From: Pseudomonas viridiflava
Lineage (GTDB): Bacteria; Pseudomonadota; Gammaproteobacteria; Pseudomonadales; Pseudomonadaceae
Length of the DNA: 64,000 nt
Assembly: GCF_900602065.1 (NCBI RefSeq)
Contig: NZ_UWFN01000285.1
Span: 620,001-684,000 of the forward strand
Direction of reading: 5' to 3'
The position numbers and the translations under genes are program-made. The notes under the pieces were generated by a model that worked only from the letters and a program-made list of their open reading frames with translations, did no database searches and was not told the origin of the DNA. Below, piece after piece: positions 35,668 to 43,418 of this stretch. The number at the start of each line of letters is the position of its first letter. Within the stretch, counting starts at the first letter, position 1.

Positions 35668-35934
35668 TCAAACCTCCAGTTTTGCTCTTTGTTGTTTAGG
35701 CGCTTCAATCCCGTCGCACCCTTGTGAGGCATTGACGACCCGTGCTGGCTTATTTTTGGGTCATCCGACTTCAGGCCAGTTCATGAGCCGGGCGTGAGGT
35801 CATCTCATCGCTCGCCTCCATGATCTTAGACGGCCCACAGGATTCAAGCCCCATGATGTTCCTGAACCAATCCGGTACAGGATGAACCGTGCCGTGAATC
35901 CTGATGCATGGACTCCGTGCTTGCCCCCGTTGAG

Positions 35935-35965
35935 TATCGGTAATAGCACAATAGTGTTACCGATA
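35935..35965 (-). promoter_or_regulatory. Hairpin/inverted repeat in the aapJ leader
   Basis: TATCGGTAA-(TAG)-CAC and GTG-TTACCGATA form a 12-bp stem with a 3-base bulge and an AATA loop. It starts about 20 bases downstream of the predicted sigma-54 start site on the minus strand, so it would be the first structure of the aapJ transcript or an operator. Confidence 0.65.
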
Positions 35966-35996
35966 GAGGTAAGCGCTTCACTCCCCGGTTTTTCAT

Positions 35997-36012
35997 AGCA
36001 AACGCCGTACCA
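35997..36012 (-). promoter_or_regulatory. Sigma-54 (RpoN) promoter for aapJQMP
   Basis: On the minus strand TGGTACGGCGTTTGCT matches TGGYACR-N4-TTGCW at every defined base. It would give a leader of about 320 nt before aapJ. An inverted repeat TGTCG-N6-CGACA at 36025-36040, just upstream, could bind the activator. Confidence 0.75.
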
Positions 36013-36147
36013 GCATGGTGGCGATGTCGAATTAGCGACAGGTCAAGAGAAAAACTTGTAACCTTGCGACATCTTCTTTCATTTTTAACAACGCGCGCAC
36101 CGCATTAACGCACTGCAAAAGAGCGAGCGCACCCGGATAGAGCACTC

Positions 36148-36804
36148 ATGACCAACCCGCTGATTCTCGAACCAGTTAATACTTCAGACGCATGCGTCAT
36201 CTGGCTGCATGGCCTGGGCGCAGATCGCTATGACTTCATGCCGGTGGCTGAAGCGCTTCAGGAATCGCTACTGAGTACGCGGTTCATCCTGCCCCAGGCG
36301 CCGACTCAAGCGGTGACCATCAATGGCGGCTATGAGATGCCGAGCTGGTACGACATCAGGGCTATGAGCCCCGCCCGCGCTATCGATCACGATCAACTGG
36401 AGGTTTCGGCGCAGACCGTTCTGGACCTCATCGAAGGGCAGCGCAACAGCGGAATCGACCCGGCGCGAATCTTCCTTGCCGGCTTTTCTCAAGGTGGCGC
36501 GGTGGTACTCCATACCGCTTTCAAACGCTGGCAGGGTCCACTGGGTGGAGTACTCGCCCTTTCTACTTATGCCCCGACATTCGGCGAGCAACTGCAACTC
36601 TCGGACAGCCAGAGACGCATTCCGGTGTGTTGCTTGCATGGCACCTTCGACAATGTCGTGCAGAAATCCATGGGCATCGCCGCATATGAGTGTTTGAAGG
36701 CGCAAGGCGTAACCGTGACATGGCAGGAATACCCAATGGAACACCAAGTGTTACCGCAGGAGATTTCCGACATCCGCGCCTGGCTGACCGACAAGCTCAG
36801 CTGA
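36148..36804 (+). CDS. estB: Carboxylesterase EstB
   Basis: A 218-residue alpha/beta hydrolase of the phospholipase/carboxylesterase family, very similar in motif order to P. fluorescens carboxylesterase II. Marks are WLHGLGADRYDFMPVAEALQ, YEMPSWYDI, the nucleophile elbow GFSQGGAVV (Ser about residue 114), the acid in CLHGTFDNVV and the His in PMEHQVLPQE. It has no signal peptide and is cytoplasmic; it hydrolyses short acyl esters. It is divergent from the aap operon, as in P. aeruginosa. Confidence 0.94.
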   Translation: MTNPLILEPVNTSDACVIWLHGLGADRYDFMPVAEALQESLLSTRFILPQAPTQAVTINGGYEMPSWYDIRAMSPARAIDHDQLEVSAQTVLDLIEGQRNSGIDPARIFLAGFSQGGAVVLHTAFKRWQGPLGGVLALSTYAPTFGEQLQLSDSQRRIPVCCLHGTFDNVVQKSMGIAAYECLKAQGVTVTWQEYPMEHQVLPQEISDIRAWLTDKLS

Positions 36805-36865
36805 TTGGGAGCTTGCAGGACGCAAATCCCTGGGAGCGGCACGCTGTCTCATGGCAAACGGGACC

Positions 36866-36953
36866 TGTAGGAGCGCGCTTGCCCGCGATTCGGTCCATCA
36901 GCTATGAATCTATCGCCTATGCTGACGCTATCGCGGGCAAGTGCGCTCCTACC
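36866..36953. repeat. REP pair, GCTTGCCCGCGAT family
   Basis: Facing copies (TGTAGGAGCGCGCTTGCCCG at 36867 and its complement ending at 36952) between estB and rhlB. A degenerate REP-like stretch (CCCGGTTAAAGCCGGTCCCA, near 37050) follows. Confidence 0.88.
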
Positions 36954-37165
36954 GTAAAAAGCATTCAAAATCAGATAGTTATTTGTTGTTTTATAAGAGC
37001 CGGGTTGTTGGTGAGACGCAGGACCTGCCTAGTCAGAGACTCCGCCCTCCCGGTTAAAGCCGGTCCCACAAATTTGGGCATATGTAGCCCGTTTGGCATG
37101 ACACTACGCCGCGCCCGATTCTTGCTTTACACTGCTCGGCGTACATTCCTTAATCAATTGACGAG

Positions 37166-38659
37166 ATGACCGTGCTCAAAGCACTTAAAAAGATGTTCGG
37201 AAAAAGCGAGGCTCAGCCGCTCGCCGCTGGCCCTGTTACTCCTTCCCCTGCCCCGCAAAGCAAGACTGAAGGCCACTCAAGGGACCGCAGCGCTGCAGCC
37301 ACAGCACCTGCCCGCCCCCGCGCAGACGTTAAAGAGCCGAGTGCACAGGCCGAAACGGCGGATCAGGCCGTTGCTGCCAGACCCAAGCCTGAGCGTCCAC
37401 GTCGCGAGCGTGCACCGAAGCCGGTGGTCGCTCCCTGGAAACTGGAAGATTTCGTCGTCGAACCTCAGGAAGGCAAAACCCGCTTTCATGATTTCGCCCT
37501 CGCGCCCGAATTGATGCACGCGATTCAAGACCTTGGCTTCCCTTATTGCACGCCGATTCAGGCGCAGGTACTGGGTTTCACGCTCAAAGGACAAGACGCC
37601 ATTGGTCGTGCGCAGACCGGCACCGGTAAAACCGCCGCGTTCCTGATCTCGATCATCTCGCAATTGACTCAGACACCGCCGCCCAAAGAGCGCTACATGG
37701 GCGAGCCTCGCGCACTGATCATCGCCCCGACCCGGGAGCTGGTGGTGCAGATCGCCAAGGACGCTGCGGACCTGACCAAGTACACCGACCTGAACGTCAT
37801 GACGTTTGTGGGCGGCATGGACTTCGACAAACAGCTCAAACAGCTTGAAGCCCGCCATTGCGACATTCTGGTCGCCACCCCTGGCCGTTTGCTGGACTTC
37901 AACCAGCGCGGCGAAGTGCACCTGGACATGGTCGAAGTGATGGTCCTCGACGAAGCCGACCGCATGCTCGACATGGGCTTCATCCCGCAGGTGCGCTCAA
38001 TCATTCGCCAGACGCCGCACAAAGGCGAACGCCAGACCCTGCTGTTCTCCGCGACCTTTACTGACGACGTGATGAACCTCGCCAAGCAATGGACAACCGA
38101 ACCGGCCATCGTTGAAATCGAAGCCGAGAACGTCGCCAGCGAGAACGTCGAGCAGCATATCTACGCGGTCGCCGGTGCGGACAAATACAAACTGCTCTAC
38201 AACCTGGTCACCGATAACGGTTGGGAGCGCGTGATGGTCTTTGCCAACCGCAAGGACGAAGTGCGTCGTATCGAAGAACGCCTGGTCCGTGATGGCGTGA
38301 ACGCCGCGCAACTGTCAGGCGATGTACCGCAACACAAACGCATCAAGACGCTGGAAGGCTTCCGCGAAGGAAAGATTCGCGTGCTGGTCGCCACGGATGT
38401 CGCCGGTCGCGGGATTCACATCGACGGCATCAGTCATGTGATCAACTTCACGCTGCCGGAAGTGCCGGACGACTATGTCCACCGCATTGGCCGTACAGGT
38501 CGAGCAGGCGCAGCAGGTGTTTCGATCAGCTTCGCCGGTGAAGATGACTCTTATCAGTTGCCCGCCATTGAAGAGAAACTGGGCCGCAAGATCAGCTGCG
38601 AAACACCGCCGACCGAGCTGTTGCGTGCGGTGGTGCGTAAGCCAGCACAGCCGGTTTAA
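37166..38659 (+). CDS. rhlB: DEAD-box ATP-dependent RNA helicase RhlB
   Basis: A 497-residue DEAD-box helicase. After a disordered basic N-terminal extension (residues 10-85, rich in A, P, K and R), the core has the Q motif (FPYCTPIQAQ), motif I AQTGTGKT, motif Ia PTRELVVQ, motif II LDEADRML, motif III SAT and motif VI HRIGRTGRAG. In E. coli RhlB unwinds RNA for the degradosome. Pseudomonas homologues in this place beside estB carry the same N-terminal extension. The gene is monocistronic. Confidence 0.94.
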   Translation: MTVLKALKKMFGKSEAQPLAAGPVTPSPAPQSKTEGHSRDRSAAATAPARPRADVKEPSAQAETADQAVAARPKPERPRRERAPKPVVAPWKLEDFVVEPQEGKTRFHDFALAPELMHAIQDLGFPYCTPIQAQVLGFTLKGQDAIGRAQTGTGKTAAFLISIISQLTQTPPPKERYMGEPRALIIAPTRELVVQIAKDAADLTKYTDLNVMTFVGGMDFDKQLKQLEARHCDILVATPGRLLDFNQRGEVHLDMVEVMVLDEADRMLDMGFIPQVRSIIRQTPHKGERQTLLFSATFTDDVMNLAKQWTTEPAIVEIEAENVASENVEQHIYAVAGADKYKLLYNLVTDNGWERVMVFANRKDEVRRIEERLVRDGVNAAQLSGDVPQHKRIKTLEGFREGKIRVLVATDVAGRGIHIDGISHVINFTLPEVPDDYVHRIGRTGRAGAAGVSISFAGEDDSYQLPAIEEKLGRKISCETPPTELLRAVVRKPAQPV

Positions 38660-38672
38660 CTGCATCGGTAGC

Positions 38673-38766
38673 AACTGTAGGAGTGAGCTTGCTCGCGATA
38701 GCGGTATATCTGACAAATTATTTTGACTGTTATACCGCTATCGCGAGCAAGCTCACTCCTACAGTT
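38673..38766. repeat. REP pair, GTGAGCTTGCTCGCGATAGC family
   Basis: Almost perfect inverted copies from 38673 to 38766 between the convergent rhlB and moaE genes; the hairpin may serve as the shared transcript end. Confidence 0.92.
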
Positions 38767-38777
38767 CATAATCTACT

Positions 38778-39233
38778 TCAGACTAACTTCCAACGCCCCG
38801 CCGCTGCTTTATCACTCTCCCGCCCCTCGACCCACTTCGGCCCTTCTGACGTGTTCTCTTTTTTCCAGAACGGCGCACGGGTTTTCAGGTAGTCCATCAC
38901 GAAATCGCAGGCTTCGAAGGCTGCCTGACGATGGGCACTGGCAACGCCGACAAACACAATCGGTTCACCTGGTTCCAGCGCGCCAACCCGATGCAGTACT
39001 TCCAGCCGGAGCAATGGCCAGCGCTGTTCGGCCTCATGCACAATCTTGCCCAATGCCTTTTCAGTCATGCCGGGATAGTGTTCCAGAAACATCCCCGAGA
39101 CGTCCCGCCCTTCGTTGAAGTCCCGCACGTAGCCCACAAAACTGACCACCGCGCCGATGCCGACATTAGCCGCATGCAGAGCGTTGACTTCAAAGCCTGG
39201 ATCGAACTGTTCCGCCTGAACCCGAATCGCCAT
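38778..39233 (-). CDS. moaE: Molybdopterin synthase large subunit MoaE
   Basis: MoaE (151 residues) with MoaD-thiocarboxylate converts cyclic pyranopterin monophosphate to molybdopterin. Visible family blocks are GAVVSFVGYVRDFNEG, LEHYPGMTEKALGKIV, RVGALEPGEPIVFVGVASAH and the active-site lysine region TRAPFWKKE. It starts 2 bases after moaD. The order on the minus strand is moaC-moaD-moaE. Confidence 0.96.
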   Translation of the reverse strand: MAIRVQAEQFDPGFEVNALHAANVGIGAVVSFVGYVRDFNEGRDVSGMFLEHYPGMTEKALGKIVHEAEQRWPLLRLEVLHRVGALEPGEPIVFVGVASAHRQAAFEACDFVMDYLKTRAPFWKKENTSEGPKWVEGRESDKAAAGRWKLV

Positions 39234-39235
39234 GC

Positions 39236-39481
39236 TCAGCCCCCGGTCACGGTTGGGAAAAAAGCCACTTCATCACCGGCTTGCAAAGGCTCGTCCAATT
39301 GGCACAGCTCCTGATTGCGGGCGCACATCAGGTTCTGCTCAGCCAATACCTGCCATACGCCATCGCGCTCAAGCAAGTGCAGGCGCAGCGCGTCGATAGT
39401 GGCGAATTCGCCGTCGACCTGCTCACCGTCAGTCCCCAGGGTTTCCCGGTAACGGGCGAAATACTGGACGGTGATGCTCAT
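39236..39481 (-). CDS. moaD: Molybdopterin synthase sulfur-carrier subunit MoaD
   Basis: An 81-residue ubiquitin-like protein ending in the required Gly-Gly (FFPTVTGG), whose C terminus becomes a thiocarboxylate and inserts into MoaE. It starts MSITVQYFARYRETLG. Its ATGA overlaps the moaC stop, so the two are translationally coupled. Confidence 0.96.
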   Translation of the reverse strand: MSITVQYFARYRETLGTDGEQVDGEFATIDALRLHLLERDGVWQVLAEQNLMCARNQELCQLDEPLQAGDEVAFFPTVTGG

Positions 39482-39966
39482 GGAGCCTCCGGTGCCGTTT
39501 CATCTGCAATGAAGTGCCCGCTTTTACCACCGAGCTTTTCCAGCAAACGCACATTCTCGATGACCATGCCGCGATCAACCGCCTTGCACATGTCATAGAT
39601 GGTCAGCGCAGCGACGCTGGCAGCGGTCAGCGCTTCCATTTCCACACCGGTCTGCCCGGCCAGCTTGCAGCGGGCGACGATGCGCACAGCGTCCTCGCCT
39701 TCAGCGCTCAGCTCCACCTTGATGCTGGTCAGCATCAACGGGTGGCACAGCGGGATCAGGTCACTGGTCTTCTTCGCCGCCTGAATACCGGCGATGCGCG
39801 CCACGGCGAACACATCCCCCTTGGGATGCCCACCGCTGACGATCATTTGCAGGGTGTCGGGCAGCATACGGATTAATGCTTCGGCCACCGCTTCACGGGA
39901 CGTCACGGCTTTATCAGTGACGTCGACCATATTGGCGCGACCTTGGGAATCGAGATGAGTGAGCAC
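39478..39966 (-). CDS. moaC: Cyclic pyranopterin monophosphate synthase MoaC (GTG start)
   Basis: MoaC (162 residues) rearranges the MoaA product to cPMP in molybdenum-cofactor synthesis. Family blocks are VDVTDKAVTSREAVA, GVEMEALTAASVAALTIYDM and the catalytic IPLCHPL...KVEL region. The GTG at 39966 is chosen because it gives the family N terminus (LTHLDSQGRANMVDV) and has an AGGAG site 7 bases upstream. The ATG at 40107 would add 47 unrelated residues. Confidence 0.94.
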   Translation of the reverse strand: MLTHLDSQGRANMVDVTDKAVTSREAVAEALIRMLPDTLQMIVSGGHPKGDVFAVARIAGIQAAKKTSDLIPLCHPLMLTSIKVELSAEGEDAVRIVARCKLAGQTGVEMEALTAASVAALTIYDMCKAVDRGMVIENVRLLEKLGGKSGHFIADETAPEAP

Positions 39967-40141
39967 AGCGTTACTCCTGAACAGGAGCGGGGATTGTAAA
40001 CCTAAAGTGGCGATTGATGACCTTGCAATTGACAAAGGAGCAAATCCACTTGACGACGGGCTTGCACGACCTGGATCTACTTCTGCAAGACGCTTTGGCG
40101 AATACACCAGCTCCTATTTAATGTGAGAACTCACGAGGTAT

Positions 40142-40645
40142 TTATCTGCTTCTAACCTCGTCATCCTTCGGCTTGTCCGAAACAAATACCGCGCCGTCCA
40201 GTTGCAGATCCCTCACTGAAACGTTGGTTACAGATAACTGATCGACACTCCCCCGCTGCACCAGAAACTCGATGCCATTGGAAAACGAAGGCGATACCAT
40301 ATTGACCGGAATAGTGATTGTTCGCCACTCCGGAGATTCGAACAGATTGAATGTCATGAATCGGGTGCCGTATTGCCAGATGAACTGTACTTGCCCGGTT
40401 GCCTCCTCGACCCCTCCTTCTACTCGAATATCAAAACTGACGACGAATTGCCTGGGTCGAACATCTGTCATGGTGAAGTGCTGATTGAGCTTACTGCCGG
40501 CGCCCAGCAACGCATGGAAGCGCCCATCCTCTTCTTCAACCGTGACAGACCCGCTTATGACTTTCCAGGAATCTAGCTTTCCACCCTCAAAATCACCATT
40601 TTCAATATACTCGGCTTTAGAGCCACGTTTCCTATTGCGTCCCAT
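40142..40645 (-). CDS. Beta-sandwich (carbohydrate-binding-like) protein A, unknown function
   Basis: A 167-residue protein that resembles jelly-roll carbohydrate-binding modules (CBM4/9-like): an opening IENGDFEGGKLDSWKV, alternating beta strands, a central FDIRVEGGV and a WRTITIPVNM strand, ending NVSVRDLQLDG. The first eight residues are strongly basic (MGRNRKRG). There is no signal peptide. It is a paralogue of the gene at 40900 (NGDF..G....W start, WR strand, SVTNVS end), and both are preceded by the same palindrome. The ligand is unknown; secretion by another route is possible. Confidence 0.6.
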   Translation of the reverse strand: MGRNRKRGSKAEYIENGDFEGGKLDSWKVISGSVTVEEEDGRFHALLGAGSKLNQHFTMTDVRPRQFVVSFDIRVEGGVEEATGQVQFIWQYGTRFMTFNLFESPEWRTITIPVNMVSPSFSNGIEFLVQRGSVDQLSVTNVSVRDLQLDGAVFVSDKPKDDEVRSR

Positions 40646-40784
40646 AATCCAACTCCTTTAGTAAGTTACGCTCCATATGACGCGACCACTTAACGCTTAG
40701 ACTACCGCCCATACAGATCAGATAAGCCTGAAGTTTTATCCCTCTGGCACGCATCACTCTGAGCCTGAAAAACAGAAGTGTCTA

Positions 40785-40800
40785 CTGTCAGAAGTGATAG
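40785..40800. promoter_or_regulatory. Shared palindromic operator, copy 1
   Basis: CTGTCAGAAGTGATAG, in a conserved context GTCTACTGTCAGAA(G/A)TGA that recurs before the paralogue at 41511. It is 140 bp upstream of protein A. Confidence 0.6.
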
Positions 40801-40899
40801 TCCGCGGGTCGAAAAAACCACCAATAACTGTGGAGACCAATGCATCTGCCCCAGCAGGATTAAGCAACGAGGCGCTCATTCAGGCCACCGCAAGTCTCT

Positions 40900-41364
40900 C
40901 TAACTCTGAACCTCAGGAAGAGATTCAATACCCACATCAGCGTCTGAGACCTCATCCGAGAAAGAAACGTTTGTGATTGAGATGTTTCCCGGGAATCCCG
41001 GCTGCCTGTGGAAGATGAGCTCTACCCTTGTGAGAGAGGCAGGCAAATTCAATGAAATCGAGGCCCTACGCCACTCTGTCGTTGCATGGACGTTGAAACG
41101 CTGGAGTTTCAGCTCACCTGCTACCACGAACCATAAAGAGGCCTCGATATATTCAAAAAAAGCGTCCTCGCTGCACGTTATATCCAATGAAAAAGTTGCT
41201 CCATTCGGAGGCGGGGCAGGTATCAACCACCTCTGAATCAGCCTCCCGTCTCCGCCGAACCGGGCATAGGATCGTGTGCCTTCCGTTAGAATTTCAACCA
41301 GGGGAAATTGCTCCCATGGCTCAAACTCTCCTGTTGCAAAATCACCATTTACTATATATTCCAT
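40900..41364 (-). CDS. Beta-sandwich (carbohydrate-binding-like) protein B, unknown function
   Basis: A 154-residue paralogue of the gene at 40142. It begins MEYIVNGDFATGEFEPWEQF, continues with predicted beta strands (ATFSLDITCSEDAFF, LWFVVAGELKLQRF, EWRRASISLNLP) and NISITNVSFSD, and ends in an acidic tail. No signal peptide or catalytic motif is seen. A conserved palindrome lies about 150 bp upstream, as before protein A, so the two are probably controlled by one regulator. Confidence 0.6.
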   Translation of the reverse strand: MEYIVNGDFATGEFEPWEQFPLVEILTEGTRSYARFGGDGRLIQRWLIPAPPPNGATFSLDITCSEDAFFEYIEASLWFVVAGELKLQRFNVHATTEWRRASISLNLPASLTRVELIFHRQPGFPGNISITNVSFSDEVSDADVGIESLPEVQS

Positions 41365-41510
41365 TTTTCCGCTTCCTTATCGTTAAACGCGATATCCATA
41401 ATCGCCTACAGGCCTTGTCACCCGTCGCATTACCGGCACGCTAAACGGCAGTTAATACACGCCAGTGCTTTAAGGCACTTTAATTAAACACTGTGTGACG
41501 AACACGTCTA

Positions 41511-41526
41511 CTGTCAGAAATGACAG
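41511..41526. promoter_or_regulatory. Shared palindromic operator, copy 2
   Basis: CTGTCA-GAAA-TGACAG is a perfect 6+6 inverted repeat, 147 bp upstream of protein B, in the same sequence context and at nearly the same distance as copy 1. Confidence 0.62.
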
Positions 41527-41575
41527 TCCGTTGGTCGCGAACGAATATGAAAACAGGGGGGATTTCGCAGGAGTT

Positions 41576-41664
41576 GTGGGAGCGGATTCATCCGCGAAGG
41601 GGTCCTTGAGACAGCACATCGTGTGTGCCTGGACCGGCCTTTTCGCGAATGAATTCGCTCCCAC
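41576..41664. repeat. BIME, GTGGGAGCGGATTCATCCGC family
   Basis: Facing REP copies; the left arm has the compensatory change GGATTCATCC relative to the right arm's GAATGAATTC. It lies past the 3' end of the phoH-like gene. Confidence 0.88.
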
Positions 41665-41692
41665 GGGAGGTTAAACATTCATCGTTTAAATC

Positions 41693-43087
41693 TTACAAAT
41701 GCGACTCCGCATATTCGGCCAGGATTGAGCGCGGCACGCCTTGGAGCGAGATGTGCACGCCGTTCGGGAAGTCTTTGAAACGCTCCGTCAGGTAGGTCAG
41801 CCCCGAGCTGGTGGCCGACAGGTAAGGAGTATCGATCTGTGCAAGGTTGCCCAGACAGACCACTTTTGAACCAGCGCCGGCACGGGTGATGATGGTTTTC
41901 ATCTGGTGCGGCGTAAGGTTCTGGCACTCGTCGATCAAAATCAGGCTTTGCTGGAAGCTGCGCCCCCGGATGTAGTTGAGGGATTTGAACTGCAACGGCA
42001 CTTTGCTGAGGATGTAATCGACGCTGCCATGGGTGTTTTCGTCATCCATGTGCAAGGCTTCGAGGTTGTCGGTGATAGCGCCCAGCCAAGGCTCCATTTT
42101 TTCTGCTTCGGTGCCAGGCAGGAAGCCGATTTCCTGATCCAGGCCCTGCACGCTACGCGTGGCAATGATGCGCCGATAACGCTTGCTGACCATGGTCTGC
42201 TCAATGGCAGCGGCCAGTGCCAGGATGGTTTTACCCGAACCGGCAGCGCCAGACAGGTTGACCAGATGGATATCCGGATCAAGCAAGGCAAACAATGCCA
42301 GCCCCTGATAGATATCGCGCGGTTTGAGGCCCCAGGCCTCCTGATGCAGCAATGGCTCCTGATGCATGTCCAGAATCATCAGTTCGTCAGCCTTGACGCC
42401 TTTGACCCAGCCAACAAAACCCTGCTCGTCGATGATGAACTCGTTGATATGAACGGCGGGCAGTTGTTCAGCGAGTTGCACGCGGTGCCAGGTACGGCCG
42501 TGATCCTGACGGGTGTCGACTTTGCTGACCCGGTCCCAGAAGGAGCCGGTCACGTTGTGATAACCACGGGACAGCATCGATACGTCGTCGACCAACTGGT
42601 CGGTGCTGTAGTCTTCGGCAGCGATGCCACAGGCGCGCGCCTTGAGGCGCATGTTGATGTCTTTGGTGACCAGCACAAGACGCAAGTCCTTGTCGCGCGC
42701 ATGCAGGTCGATCAACTGATTGATGATGATGTTGTCGTTCAGGTGTTCAGGCAGGAGGCTGTTGGGCTCCTCGCGCTTGCTCATCATGATCGACAGAAAA
42801 CCTTTGAACACGCCGGTACCACGGTCGATCGGTACGCCCTTCTCGACTTCTTCGGGCGTGGCTTCGCCCAGGGTCTTGTCAATCAGGCGGATGGCTTGAC
42901 GGCATTCGGCAGCAACCGAATGTTTACCGGCTTTGAGCTTGTCCAGCTCTTCCAGCACGGTCATGGGGATGGCGACGCGGTGTTCTTCGAAGTTCAGCAG
43001 GGCATTGGGGTCGTGGATCAGTACGTTGGTATCGAGCACGTAAAGGATTGGCTGGTTAGAAGAAGGGGTGCGTCCGTGATCATCCAT
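41693..43087 (-). CDS. PIN-PhoH family protein (PhoH-like ATPase/ribonuclease)
   Basis: A 464-residue fusion of an N-terminal PIN nuclease domain (YVLDTNVLIHDPNALLNF, with later acidic residues in LVTKDINMRLKA) and a C-terminal PhoH helicase-like P-loop ATPase (Walker A GAAGSGKTILA near residue 285, Walker B LILIDECQNLTPHQMK). Such PIN-PhoH proteins unwind and cut RNA in other bacteria. It is next to the moa genes as in P. aeruginosa. Its leader contains a TCTCTCCT/AGGAGAGA hairpin (43157-43178). Confidence 0.92.
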   Translation of the reverse strand: MDDHGRTPSSNQPILYVLDTNVLIHDPNALLNFEEHRVAIPMTVLEELDKLKAGKHSVAAECRQAIRLIDKTLGEATPEEVEKGVPIDRGTGVFKGFLSIMMSKREEPNSLLPEHLNDNIIINQLIDLHARDKDLRLVLVTKDINMRLKARACGIAAEDYSTDQLVDDVSMLSRGYHNVTGSFWDRVSKVDTRQDHGRTWHRVQLAEQLPAVHINEFIIDEQGFVGWVKGVKADELMILDMHQEPLLHQEAWGLKPRDIYQGLALFALLDPDIHLVNLSGAAGSGKTILALAAAIEQTMVSKRYRRIIATRSVQGLDQEIGFLPGTEAEKMEPWLGAITDNLEALHMDDENTHGSVDYILSKVPLQFKSLNYIRGRSFQQSLILIDECQNLTPHQMKTIITRAGAGSKVVCLGNLAQIDTPYLSATSSGLTYLTERFKDFPNGVHISLQGVPRSILAEYAESHL

Positions 43088-43418
43088 ACTCGCTCACCTT
43101 TATAAAAGCCAGGCGACGCAGATTACTCAAACTGCGCCACGAAAAGGCCGCCGGGCTCTCTCCTTAAGGCAGGAGAGAATTGCTCAAGATGGAGTCTTGG
43201 AGGACGCCACCTGTGTTGCAGGTTTCGGCGGTCTGATAGTGGTAATACCGCAAAACACATGACAGAAAAAAGCTCTTTGACAGTTTTTTGAAGTTTATTT
43301 CACAGTATGACGAATAGCCCTTGGCGACCCGCGCCAGCCCGTTTACAGTCGGAAGTCCGCCCCACCCGAAATCGCCTGAAAATTCTCCCCCTGCCTGCCT
43401 TGATATGAACGCAATCCC

